Shown one piece after another: positions 1 to 8,926 of a stretch of DNA of 64,000 bases (within the stretch, counting starts at the first letter, position 1; every line of letters starts with the position of its first letter). The notes beneath the pieces were generated by a model that was given only the letters and a program-made list of their open reading frames with translations, searched no databases and had not been told where the DNA came from. The position numbers and the translations under genes are program-made. This DNA comes from Methylobacterium aerolatum (lineage in GTDB: Bacteria; Pseudomonadota; Alphaproteobacteria; Rhizobiales; Beijerinckiaceae): NCBI RefSeq assembly GCF_022179085.1, contig NZ_BPQE01000031.1, forward strand, positions 1 to 64,000. The letters run 5' to 3'.

Positions 1-45
1 ACGGCGAGAAACATGCCGCGTGTCGCGACCGCCATCGTCCATGCT

Positions 46-66
46 CCCGGCCAGGGGTTGGCCGGG
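46..66 (-). terminator. Hairpin just downstream of glycerate kinase
   Basis: An 8-bp perfect stem (CCCGGCCA/TGGCCGGG) with a 5-nt loop lies 7 nt beyond the stop codon of the glycerate kinase gene. No T-run follows, so it could be a weak terminator or a 3'-end stabilising hairpin. Confidence 0.35.
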
Positions 67-73
67 CCTCACG

Positions 74-1396
74 TCAGCCCACGAGGATGATGCGGCAATC
101 GTTGACATTCGTGCAGGTGGGGCCGGGATTCACGAGGTCGCCGAGGGCGGCGAAGAACGGGGTCGAATCGTTCTGGGCGAGCATCGCGGCCGGATCGAGG
201 CCGGCGGCCCGGGCCCGCTCCAGCGTGGTCGGGTCGATCAGGCCGCCCGCCGGGTCGGTGGCGAGGCCGCGCCCGCCATCCGTGCCGTCGGTGTCGGCGC
301 TGATGCCACTGATGCCGGGGGTGCCGTCCAGCGCGATGGCCAGCGCCAGGGCGTATTCCTGGTTCGGCCCGCCATGGCCCTCGCCCTTGATCGTCACGGT
401 CAACTCGCCGCCGGAGATCAGGGCGACGCGGCGGCCCTGGTCACGGTAGCGCTTGGCCTCGGCGGCGTGGGCGGCGGCGACCTCGCGGGCCTCGCCCTCC
501 AAGTCCGAGCCGAGCATCACCGGCTCGTAGCCCGCCTCCCGGGCGGCGGCGGCGGCCGCGTCGAGGGCGTCCTGCGGGCGGGCGATGATGCGGTAGGTGG
601 CGTGGGCGAAGGCCGGGTCGCCGGGCTTGGGCGATTCGTTCTTCGGATCGTTCAGCAGCCGCTGCGCGGCCTCGGGCAGGGCGATGCCCCGCCGTTCGCA
701 GATCTCCCGCGCCTCGGCCAGCGTCGAGGGGTCGGGCACCGTCGGGCCGGAGGCGATCACCGCCGGATCGTCGAAGGGCACGTCGGAGATCGCGAGCGTC
801 AGGAGGGAGCGGGCGTTGCGCGCGGCCTGGGCGAGGCGCCCGCCCTTGATCCGGGAGATGTGCTTGCGCACCGTGTTGATCTCGCCGATCGGCGCGCCCG
901 AGCGCAGCATGGCGCGGGTGATCGCCTGCTTCTCGGCCAGCGTCAGGTCGCCCGCCGGGGCGATCCAGTTGGCCGAGCCGCCGCCCGAGAGCAGCACGAG
1001 GACGTCGTCCTCCGGCCCGGCGGAGGCCGCGAGGCGCAGGACCTCCTGGGTGGCGTCGATGCCGGCCTGATCGGGCACCGGATGCCCGGCCTCGACCATG
1101 CGGATGCCCGGCGCCTCCTGCCCGTAGCCGTGACGTGCGACGGCGAGCCCGACGATTCGGTCGTCGCCGAGGCCGTGCTCCTGCCGGTAGAAGCGGCTCG
1201 CCACCGCGCTCATGCTGCCCGCCGCCTTGCCTGCGGACAGGATGATGAGGCGGCCGGTGCTCGGCTGCGGCAGGTGCGCGGGCAGGCAGAGATCGGGATG
1301 GGCGGCGCGGATCGCGGCCGTGAGGAAGGCGTCCAGATGGGTGCGCTGGGTCCGGACGTCGGTCTCGGCGGCCTGGGGCGTAACGGGCTGGGACAT
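74..1396 (-). CDS. gckA: Glycerate kinase (MOFRL type)
   Basis: A 440-residue cytoplasmic enzyme that phosphorylates D-glycerate to 2-phosphoglycerate. In methylotrophs with the serine cycle this step feeds formaldehyde-derived carbon to PEP. Visible family signatures are LSAGKAAGSM (about 53-62), SGGGSANW (about 137-144), the NTVRKHIS..KGGRLA segment (about 174-189), SDVPFDDP, and a C-terminal MOFRL domain with DTDGTDGGRG and GPTCTNVND near the end. Length suits the family (about 420-440). The ATG at 1396 is chosen because upstream in-frame sequence is low-complexity and overlaps the divergent neighbour's promoter. The gene is divergent from the amidohydrolase at 1608, sharing a 211-bp promoter region. 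Older databases label this family hydroxypyruvate reductase (TtuD). The serine-cycle role is inference, since no other serine-cycle gene is in the window. Confidence 0.9.
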   Translation of the reverse strand: MSQPVTPQAAETDVRTQRTHLDAFLTAAIRAAHPDLCLPAHLPQPSTGRLIILSAGKAAGSMSAVASRFYRQEHGLGDDRIVGLAVARHGYGQEAPGIRMVEAGHPVPDQAGIDATQEVLRLAASAGPEDDVLVLLSGGGSANWIAPAGDLTLAEKQAITRAMLRSGAPIGEINTVRKHISRIKGGRLAQAARNARSLLTLAISDVPFDDPAVIASGPTVPDPSTLAEAREICERRGIALPEAAQRLLNDPKNESPKPGDPAFAHATYRIIARPQDALDAAAAAAREAGYEPVMLGSDLEGEAREVAAAHAAEAKRYRDQGRRVALISGGELTVTIKGEGHGGPNQEYALALAIALDGTPGISGISADTDGTDGGRGLATDPAGGLIDPTTLERARAAGLDPAAMLAQNDSTPFFAALGDLVNPGPTCTNVNDCRIILVG

Positions 1397-1607
1397 GGCG
1401 TGCGACGGGCTCCCTCGTGCCTGCCCGGCTATCCTGCCGGCTCGGCGGTCGTTCTCAACTGTACCGTGCGATCCCCGCCCCTGCCGGGGCGGCGGGCCCG
1501 TTCCTTGCCGTGAACGCACGATCCTTGATAGGTGCTGTGCCCGAGCCGCAGCGTGACGGCAAGCGCGCAAGACGGTCCATCCGCCCATCCCCGGTCGAAG
1601 CCAGCGA

Positions 1608-2393
1608 ATGTCCCTGATCCGCCCGGAGCCCGATGCAGAGCCGTACCCTGGCCCGCATTCAGGCGCGCACCCCTGCGAGCTCATCCCCGGCGATCCGGCC
1701 TGCGGGCTGGTGCTGGCCTGCGACCATGCCTCGAATTTCGTGCCGCCGGACATCGCCCTCGGGGTCCCCGAGCGGGAATTCTCCCGCCACATCGCCTACG
1801 ACATCGGAGCGGCGGGCGTGACGCGCAGGCTCGCGCGGGCGCTCGGCGCCCCGGCGGTGCTCACGAACTTCTCCCGCCTCATCATCGACCCGAATCGCGG
1901 CCGGGCGGACCCGACCCTGGTGATGCGCCTGTCCGACGGCGCCATCGTGCCCGGCAACGCCCGGATCGACGAAGCGGGCAAGGCGGCGCGCATCGCCCGG
2001 TTCTATGAGCCCTTCGATGCCGGCATCGCGGCGGCCCTCGCCGCCGCCGAGGCGGCCGGGCGGGTACCCCAACTCGTCACCATCCACAGCTTCACGCCGT
2101 ACTGGCGCGGCGTGCCCCGGCCCTGGCACGTCGGCATCCTCTACGACCGGGACGAGCGCCTCGCCCGGCCGCTGATCGAGGCGTTGAAGGCCGATCCGGC
2201 GAGCCTCGTCGTCGGCGACAACGATCCCTACGGCGGCGGCCTGCCCGGCGACACGATCGACCGGCACGCCACGATCCGCGGCCTGCCGAACGCCTTGGTC
2301 GAGATCCGGCAGGACCTCGTGGCCTCCGAGGAGGGGCAGCACGAATGGGCGGAGCGGTTCGCCCGCATCCTTCGCCCGCTCCTGCGCGCTTGA
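1608..2393 (+). CDS. N-formylglutamate amidohydrolase family protein
   Basis: A 261-residue soluble metal-dependent amidohydrolase of the FGase (HutG-like) family, expected to cleave N-formyl-glutamate or a similar N-acyl amino acid. Recognisable segments are LACDHASNFVP (about 36-46, with the putative metal ligand H40), the SRLIIDPNRG block (about 89-98), IHSFTPYWRG (about 159) and VEIRQDL near the C-terminus. A second family member lies at 49087, so two paralogues are present. No histidine-degradation gene is adjacent, so a HutG role is not supported by context. It is followed 59 bp later by a DUF1244 gene on the same strand. The ATG at 1608 gives normal family length. Confidence 0.85.
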   Translation: MSLIRPEPDAEPYPGPHSGAHPCELIPGDPACGLVLACDHASNFVPPDIALGVPEREFSRHIAYDIGAAGVTRRLARALGAPAVLTNFSRLIIDPNRGRADPTLVMRLSDGAIVPGNARIDEAGKAARIARFYEPFDAGIAAALAAAEAAGRVPQLVTIHSFTPYWRGVPRPWHVGILYDRDERLARPLIEALKADPASLVVGDNDPYGGGLPGDTIDRHATIRGLPNALVEIRQDLVASEEGQHEWAERFARILRPLLRA

Positions 2394-2452
2394 CGCGGGC
2401 AGCGTCGGCACCGACCTGACGGTCTCCGATAAGGCCTCAAGGATCATCGCCC

Positions 2453-2758
2453 ATGGCGCAATTCGACCCCGCGACGCAGACCGAACTGGAGGCCGCGGTG
2501 TTCCGGCGGCTCGTGGCGCACCTGCGGGAGCGCAGCGACGTACAGAACATCGACCTGATGAACCTCGCGGGATTCTGCCGCAACTGCCTTTCGAACTGGC
2601 TGAAGGATGCGGCCGACGCCAAGGGCCTGCCCCTCACGAAGGACGAGAGCCGCGAGGCCGTCTACGGGATGCCCTACGAGATGTGGAAGGAGCGCCACCA
2701 GGCCGAGGCGACGCCGGAGCAGAAGGCCGCCTTCGCGGACCGGTCCGGCGGCCATTGA
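2453..2758 (+). CDS. DUF1244 domain protein
   Basis: A 101-residue soluble protein, almost entirely the DUF1244 domain known from proteobacteria. Characteristic features are the FCRNCLSNWL segment (about 41-50, cysteines 42 and 45), the acidic/helical RDESREAVYGMPYEMW-like stretch and a short polar tail. The two cysteines suggest possible metal or redox function, but nothing has been established for the family as far as I know. It starts 59 bp after the amidohydrolase stop and may be cotranscribed with it. A tandem-repeat block begins 42 bp after its stop codon. Confidence 0.85.
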   Translation: MAQFDPATQTELEAAVFRRLVAHLRERSDVQNIDLMNLAGFCRNCLSNWLKDAADAKGLPLTKDESREAVYGMPYEMWKERHQAEATPEQKAAFADRSGGH

Positions 2759-2800
2759 GCGGGTCCCCGCGCCGCGGCACGCCGAGCTACCGCCGCGAGG

Positions 2801-2900
2801 GGGGACCGTCTGCCGCGACGCGGGACCCTCTGCCGCCACGCGGGGCTCTTGGCGGCCATGCGGGACCCTCTGCCGCCACGCGGGACTCTTGGCCCCGCCA
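2801..2900. repeat. Five tandem 20-bp repeats
   Basis: Five adjacent 20-bp units start at 2801, 2821, 2841, 2861 and 2881. Units 2 and 4 are identical (cgggaccctctgccgccacg). Unit 1 differs at a few positions, and units 3 and 5 are diverged (unit 3 matches 14 of 20 bases). Units 2-3 and 4-5 together also form a 40-bp higher-order repeat. The block lies between DUF1244 and gapR and ends 80 bp before the gapR start codon. Confidence 0.8.
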
Positions 2901-2979
2901 GGGCTATAAGTTTCCGGTAAGCTTGGCCGCTTAACCAGCTGGGTGAAGGCGCCCCCGCGCCGCGCAACCGGAGATCCCC

Positions 2980-3273
2980 ATGAACGCCCATTCGATGCCC
3001 CACGCGGGCGTGCCGACCTCCGGAGACGTCTCCTCCGCCGAGGGCGTGGCCGCCGACGAGCTGAAGCAGTTCATCGAGCGGCTGGAGCGGCTGGAGGAGG
3101 AGAAGGCCGGCATCATGGGCGACATCAAGGAGGTGTTCGCCGAGCTGAAGGGCCGTGGCTTCGACGCCAAGGCGGTGCGCACCATCCTGCGCATCCGTAA
3201 GCAGGACCACAGCGAGCGCCAGGAGCAGGAAGCGATCCTGGAGCTGTACATGCAGGCCCTCGGGATGGCGTAG
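2980..3273 (+). CDS. gapR: GapR-family nucleoid-associated protein (DUF2312)
   Basis: A 97-residue protein with a 23-residue disordered N-terminus and a conserved DUF2312 core (about 25-97). The core contains [38 protein letters not shown] and [10 protein letters not shown]. In Caulobacter, GapR is an essential DNA-binding protein that clamps overtwisted DNA ahead of replication forks and helps topoisomerases. The basic helix and the coiled-coil dimerisation helix are both present here. It stands alone behind the tandem-repeat block. Family membership is clear; the role is taken from the Caulobacter homologue. Confidence 0.88.
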   Translation: MNAHSMPHAGVPTSGDVSSAEGVAADELKQFIERLERLEEEKAGIMGDIKEVFAELKGRGFDAKAVRTILRIRKQDHSERQEQEAILELYMQALGMA

Positions 3274-3643
3274 CCCGTCGGCCGGCGCGCCCTGACAAGT
3301 CCGCGCGAAACGTTCGTCCCGTCGATTTCATCCAGGACGGTGTTCATGAAGTTCGTCGCGTGTCACGCAAGACGACCTTGGTTGGTCTGCGTAGTGATCG
3401 CAATCTTTTGAAGATTTGTGCGGAATGGCCCACGAGACCTTGACGGTCCCGTGAGCTTTCCCGCAAAGGTGCGATACCGCACGAGTGCTGCCACGGCGAA
3501 GGGCAGACCGGTCGGTGTGCCGCGCCGCGCTTGCCCGCCATGGAACGGGTCGCGGACCGTCGGCGACGCGACTTCACGACAAGATCGACGCAGACGTCAT
3601 GCCGACAGCGCCCCCGCGCGGGACCGGCTTGGGAGAGGAAACG
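3274..3643. other. 370-bp leader region upstream of the ABC transporter
   Basis: This intergenic stretch precedes the transporter's binding-protein gene. It holds a perfect 6-bp dyad AATCTT-TTG-AAGATT at 3402-3416 inside a locally AT-rich segment, a plausible operator. No convincing small gene is seen. In-frame sequence upstream of the chosen start at 3644 is low-complexity and not protein-like. Confidence 0.5.
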
Positions 3644-4870
3644 ATGACCGTGACCAAACGCGCCCTCGTCGGCGCGCTTCTCTGTGCGACCGCCCTGAGC
3701 GTCGCCCCCTTCCACGCAGCCTTCGCCGCCGACGCGATCAAGATCGGCCTCACCGGACCCTACACCGGCGGTTCCTCCGCCATGGGCGTCTCGATGCGCG
3801 ACGGCGCCAAGCTCGCCGCCGCCGAGATCAACAAGAACGGCGGCGTGCTGGGCAAGCAGATCCAGCTCGTCGAGCGCGACGACGAGGCCAAGAACGAGGT
3901 CGGCGCCCAGGTCGCGCAGGAACTCATCAACAAGGAGAAGGTCGTCGCCACCGTCGGGTTCATCAACACCGGCGTGGCGCTGGCCGCCCAGCGCTTCTAC
4001 CAGGAAGCCGAGATCCCGGTATTCAACAACGTCGCCACCGGCACGATCATCACCGAGCAGTTCAAGGCGCCGGATTACGACAACAACTACGTCTTCCGGA
4101 ACTCGGCCTACGACGTCCTCCAGGCCGGCATGATGGTCGATGAGGCCCTGCGCCTCGGCTACAAGAAGATCGCGCTGCTCGCGGATTCGACCAATTACGG
4201 CCAGCTCGGCCGTGAGGACATCGAGAAGCAGCTCGCTGCCAAGAAGATGAAGCCGGTCGTCGTCGAGAAGTTCAACATCAAGGACGTCGACATGACGGCC
4301 CAGCTTCTCAAGGCCAAGGAAGCCGACGCCGACGTGATCCTCGCCTACGGCATCGGCCCGGAGCTCGCGCAGATCGCCAACGGCATGGCCAAGCTCGGCT
4401 GGAAGAAGCCGATGATCACCTCCTGGCCCGCCTCGATGCAGAGCTTCATCGATATCGCCGGCACGAACGGCAACGGCGTGATCATGCCGCAGACCTTCAT
4501 CGAGGATAAGTCCGTGCCCAAGCGCGCCGCCTTCCTCGACGATTACTACAAGAGCTACGGCGTCACGAAGATCCCGACCCCGGTGGCGGGTGCCCAGGGC
4601 TACGACTCGGTCTACCTGATCGCCGCCGCGATCAAGCAGGCCGGCTCCACCGACGGACCGAAGATCCGTGAAGCCCTGGAGAACCTGAACACTAAGGTCG
4701 AGGGCGTCGTGACGACCTACGATCACCCCTTCACGGCCAAGGACCACAACGCGATCTCGCGCAACATGGTCGTGTTCGGCAAGGTGCAGGACGGCAAGAT
4801 CGTCTACGCCAACCCGGACGACGCCAAGAATGCGAGCACCGTCCGCGTGAAGGAAAAGTCCGCGAACTGA
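3644..4870 (+). CDS. Branched-chain amino-acid type ABC transporter substrate-binding protein
   Basis: A 408-residue periplasmic binding protein of the LivJ/LivK (Peripla_BP_6) class. A clear signal peptide (basic MTVTKR, hydrophobic core, AFA-AD cleavage near residue 28) precedes the mature start with IKIGLTGPYTGG, then ASMGVSM-type, INKNGGVLGKQI and a GYDSVYLIAAAI segment near the C-terminus. A purine-rich ribosome-binding site (gggagaggaa) precedes the ATG at 3644. It delivers ligand to the permease/ATPase encoded at 5095-8739. The ligand could be a branched-chain amino acid, an amide or urea-like compound; the sequence alone does not decide. A strong hairpin and a REP-like element separate it from the permease genes, which would favour higher expression of the binding protein. 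Confidence 0.92.
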   Translation: MTVTKRALVGALLCATALSVAPFHAAFAADAIKIGLTGPYTGGSSAMGVSMRDGAKLAAAEINKNGGVLGKQIQLVERDDEAKNEVGAQVAQELINKEKVVATVGFINTGVALAAQRFYQEAEIPVFNNVATGTIITEQFKAPDYDNNYVFRNSAYDVLQAGMMVDEALRLGYKKIALLADSTNYGQLGREDIEKQLAAKKMKPVVVEKFNIKDVDMTAQLLKAKEADADVILAYGIGPELAQIANGMAKLGWKKPMITSWPASMQSFIDIAGTNGNGVIMPQTFIEDKSVPKRAAFLDDYYKSYGVTKIPTPVAGAQGYDSVYLIAAAIKQAGSTDGPKIREALENLNTKVEGVVTTYDHPFTAKDHNAISRNMVVFGKVQDGKIVYANPDDAKNASTVRVKEKSAN

Positions 4871-4884
4871 TTGTTTTGTGACTT

Positions 4885-4911
4885 GGCGCCCCGGTCTGCG
4901 TCCGGGGCGCC
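4885..4911 (+). terminator. Strong intercistronic hairpin after the binding protein gene
   Basis: A perfect 10-bp stem (GGCGCCCCGG/CCGGGGCGCC) with a 7-nt loop starts 15 nt after the stop codon of the binding-protein gene. Only a weak T-rich tail follows. It may act as a partial terminator or RNase barrier within the transporter operon. Confidence 0.6.
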
Positions 4912-4924
4912 GCTGATTTCTCAT

Positions 4925-5017
4925 CGTCATTGCGAGCGAAGCGAAGCAATCCAGGGACGCGCCAAGGTTTCGGGTCGTCCCGCCGCCCTGGATTGCTTGG
5001 CTTCGCTCGCAGTGACG
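4925..5017. repeat. REP-like palindromic element, copy 1
   Basis: A 93-bp imperfect palindrome with outer arms cgtcattgcgagcgaagcga and the complementary end cttcgctcgcagtgacg, and inner arms ending in aatccaggg/ccctggatt. The same element occurs at 15649-15742. Such elements are dispersed, intergenic and non-coding in many Rhizobiales genomes. Here it sits between the binding-protein and permease genes. Confidence 0.85.
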
Positions 5018-5094
5018 GCTGGCGGGGTGGCGTGGATCCACCCCGACCGAACCCCGCGACCTCCGGCCATGATCGAACGGGCTCCGCGCACGCC

Positions 5095-5967
5095 ATGACC
5101 ATCTTCCTGCAACTCGTGGCCTCGGGCGTCGCGGTCGGCATGATCTATGCCGCCATCGCCTTCGGCTATCAGCTGACCTTCGCCACGTCGAAGACGCTGA
5201 ACTTCGGCCAGGGCGAAGCCCTGGCGATGGGCGCCCTGTTCGGCCTGACGCTGGTGCCCTTCACCGGCTACTGGCTGATGATCCCCCTCGTGCTGGTCTT
5301 CGGCTTCGGCCTCGGCGCCGTGGTCGAGCGGCTGGGCGTGCGGCCCGCCATCGCGATCAAGTCCGAGTACGGGTGGATCATGGCCACCATCGCGCTGGGC
5401 ATCATCTTCAAGAACGTCGCCGAGAACGTCTGGGGCCGGGACGACCTGCCCTTCCCCTCCCCGCTGCCGGACGTGCCTTACGAGATCGGCGGCGTGCGCA
5501 TCCTGCCGATGGAGATGCTGATCGTCGCGGGCGCCCTGCTGATGATGCTCGCCGTCGAAGTTTTCAACCGCAAGTCGATCTGGGGCAAGGCGGTCGTCGC
5601 TACCTCCAACGACATCGACGCCGCCGGGCTGATGGGCATCAACACCAAGCGCGTCATCACCCTGTCCTATTCGATCAGCGCCATGACGGCGGCCTTCGCG
5701 GGCGTGCTGGTGGCGCCCGTCACCCTCACCGGCGCCACGATGGGCTCGGTTCTGGCGCTGAAGGCCTTCGCCGTGGCGATCATCGGCGGCCTCGAATCCG
5801 GCCTCGGCGTCATCGTCGGCGGCCTGATCCTCGGCGTCGCGGAGACGCTGACCGGCTTCTACATCTCGACCGGCTACAAGGACGTGCCGGGCCTGATCCT
5901 CCTCCTCGTCGTGCTCTCCATTCGCCCGGTCGGCCTGTTCGGCAAGGCCGTGATCAAGAAGGTCTGA
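5095..5967 (+). CDS. Branched-chain amino-acid type ABC transporter permease (LivH-like)
   Basis: A 290-residue integral inner-membrane protein with about eight hydrophobic segments. It begins MTIFLQLVASGVAVGMIYAA, followed by the family motif FGYQLTFATSKTLNFGQGE. The later GLMGINTKRVITLSYSISAM segment and the GGLESGLGVIVGG block match the coupling region of LivH permeases. The ATG at 5095 is preferred because upstream in-frame sequence lies inside the REP-like element. It is followed after 5 bp by the fused permease/ATPase gene. It forms half of the transmembrane channel for the transporter. Confidence 0.92.
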   Translation: MTIFLQLVASGVAVGMIYAAIAFGYQLTFATSKTLNFGQGEALAMGALFGLTLVPFTGYWLMIPLVLVFGFGLGAVVERLGVRPAIAIKSEYGWIMATIALGIIFKNVAENVWGRDDLPFPSPLPDVPYEIGGVRILPMEMLIVAGALLMMLAVEVFNRKSIWGKAVVATSNDIDAAGLMGINTKRVITLSYSISAMTAAFAGVLVAPVTLTGATMGSVLALKAFAVAIIGGLESGLGVIVGGLILGVAETLTGFYISTGYKDVPGLILLLVVLSIRPVGLFGKAVIKKV

Positions 5968-5972
5968 CCGCC

Positions 5973-8019
5973 ATGGCGAACAGCGCCCTCGCGCCGGCGG
6001 CCGAGCCCGCCGCCTCTCCCTCCATGAGCCGCGGCATCGGCTGGGTCGGCGGGCTCCTGCTCGTGGCCTTCCTCGCGGGCTTTCCGCACGTCGTCACCAG
6101 CACGTATTACGTGCACCTGCTGATCGTCATCGCCATCTACGCGATATTGATCCTCGGGCTCGACATCGTCGTCGGCTATACCGGCCAAGTCTCCCTCGGC
6201 CATGCCGGGTTGTTCGGCATCGGCGCCTACGCGGCGGCGGCCCTGTTCTTCCACTTCAAGATCGGCATCTGGCTCGGCCTCGTGGCGGGCATCGGCCTGA
6301 CGGCCGCCTTCGGCGCGATCCTGGCGGTGCCGGCGCTGCGGGTGAGCGGGCCTTACCTCGCCATGGTGACGCTGGCCTTCGGGACGATCATCCAGATCTT
6401 CATCAACGAGCTGACGCCGATCACCAACGGGCCGCTCGGCATCACCCTCCCCCCGGTCCGCGTCCTCGACTTCTCGTTGATCGGGATGCAGGCCCCCTGG
6501 GGCTCGGCGGGGCGCAAGCTCGAATTCTACTACCTCGTCTGCGCCTGCCTGCTGGCGACGATCGTGCTCGTGAACCGCGTGGTGCGCTCGCCCTTCGGCC
6601 GCGCCTTCGAGGCCCTGCGCGACTCACCCATCGCCTGCGATTGCATGGGCGTCTCGGTCTACCGCTACAAGGTCTACGCCTTCGTGGTCTCGGCGGGCCT
6701 CGCCGGGCTCGCTGGCGCCCTGTTCGCATGGTCCGAGCGCTACGTCTCGCCCAACACCTACAGCTTCGAGTTGACGGTGCTGTTCCTGCTCGCCGTGACC
6801 ATGGGCGGGCGCAAGTCGCGCTCCGGCCCGCTGATCGGCTCGGCGATCATCGTGATGATGCCGAACATCCTGGCCGACATCAGCCTCGTGCGGATCATGG
6901 CCGGGATCATCGCGGCGGTGGCCGTGGTGGTCGGCGCGCAGGCCTTCCTGCGCAAGCGCGACAACCGCTTCGCCATCCTGATCCCGGTGGCCCTCTGCAT
7001 CCTGTTCTTCCCGGCCACGATGCTGATGGAATCGGTCACCGATTTCCGCCTGACGGTTTTCGGCCTGCTGATCCTGTTCGTGGTCTACTATCTGCCGGAC
7101 GGGATCGTCGGCTTCCTGCGACAGATGATCCCCGCGCTTCGCCCGGCCCACACGGCCGAGGGCCGCAGCGTCGAGGCCCAGGGCTCGGCGCTCATCGCCC
7201 AGCGCGGCGATGCCGGCGCGGCGGAATTGCTCAAGGTCGATCAGGCGCTGATGCAGTTCGGCGGCCTGAAGGCGCTGGCGGGCGTCGACCTCACGGTGAA
7301 GCCCGGCACGATCCACGGCCTCATCGGCCCGAACGGCTCGGGCAAGAGCACGATGATGAACGTGCTCACCGGCATCTACAAGCCGACCGCCGGCTCGGTG
7401 ACCCTGGCGGTGGCCGGCGGCAAGCGCCTCGACGGGCGCACGCCTTCGGAGATCGCCCTGTCGGGCGTGGCCCGCACCTTCCAGAATGTCCAGCTCTTCC
7501 GCGAGATGACGGCCCTGGAGAACGTGCTCGTCGGCCTGCACCACACCTTCAAGGGCACGCTGTTCGACGCGATCCTCGGCACGCCCCGGCGGCGCCGGGA
7601 GGAGCGCGAGGCGCGCGCCCGCGCCATGGCAATCCTCGACTTCATGGGCCTGCACGCCCTGGCGCAGACCGAGGCGCGGAACCTGCCCTACGGCAAGCAG
7701 CGCCTCCTGGAGATCGGCCGGGCGCTCGCCCTGGATCCGGTTCTGCTCCTCCTCGACGAGCCGGCGGCGGGCCTCACGGCGCCCGACATCGCCGACCTCG
7801 TCGCGATTATCCGCAAGATCCGGGATGCGGGCATCACCGTCATCCTGATCGAGCACCACATGGACGTGGTCATGGGTCTGTGCGACCGGGTGAGCGTCCT
7901 CGATTTCGGCCACAAGATCGCCGAGGGCGGCGCCCGCGAGGTGCAGGCGGACCCGAAGGTGATCGAGGCCTATCTCGGCGCCCCCGGCGAAATGGGCGGC
8001 ACCGCTGCGGAGGCCGCCC

Positions 8020-8027
<8 letters not shown>
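5973..8027 (+). CDS. Fused ABC transporter permease-ATPase (LivM-LivG)
   Basis: A 684-residue fusion of two subunits that are usually separate. Residues about 20-385 are a LivM-type permease with many hydrophobic segments, including GYTGQVSLGHAGLFGIGAYA (about 68-87) and EALRDSPIACDCMGVSVYRYK. A linker of about 35 residues leads to a LivG-type ATPase. The ATPase has Walker A GPNGSGKS (452-459), Q-loop RTFQNVQLFREM, signature LPYGKQ (571-576), Walker B LLLLDEP (about 591-597) and the H-loop IEHHMD. No stop or frameshift interrupts the join. It overlaps the following ATPase gene by 8 bp, indicating translational coupling. Confidence 0.93.
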
Positions 8028-8739
<712 letters not shown>

Positions 8740-8789
8740 GGCCCGTCAGTGGGGGGCGGGGCGAAAAAATGCTTCCGCCCCACCCTAGC

Positions 8790-8898
8790 CCTCATCCTGA
8801 GGTGCCCGCCTGGGGCGGGCCTCGAAGGTGGGCTCCAGGCATCGCTGCGCGGACTGGAGGTCTCCTTCGAGGCCGCTTCGCGGCACCTCAGGATGAGG
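8790..8898. repeat. Long inverted repeat between convergent genes
   Basis: Perfect 17-bp outer arms (CCTCATCCTGAGGTGCC at 8790-8806; complement at 8882-8898) enclose inner complementary arms CCTCGAAGG/CCTTCGAGG and CTCCAG/CTGGAG. This predicts a nearly continuous stem. The sequence differs from the REP-like element at 4925. It lies between livF and asd, which converge, and could serve both as a terminator. Confidence 0.8.
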
Positions 8899-8926
8899 TT
8901 GTGGCCTGAAGAGGAGTCGGTGCGGC

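Noticed and set aside
46-66. Hairpin beyond glycerate kinase as a canonical terminator
   Set aside because: The stem is good but has no T-run, so it is listed only with low confidence.
20-1513. Plus-strand open frames opposite glycerate kinase and similar long frames opposite livMG, proAB, gltD and others
   Set aside because: Each lies antisense to a gene with clear motifs and reads as low-complexity Arg/Ala/Gly/His sequence with no signal, domain or ribosome-binding site.
2760-2910. Tandem 20-bp block read as a CRISPR-like array
   Set aside because: Units are directly adjacent with no spacers, diverged, and no cas gene is present. It is a simple tandem repeat.
4871-5098. Small open frames inside the REP-like palindromes (here and at 15566-15748)
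   Set aside because: The peptides are translations of a repeated non-coding palindrome (RHCERSEAIQG-type) and are a known source of false genes.
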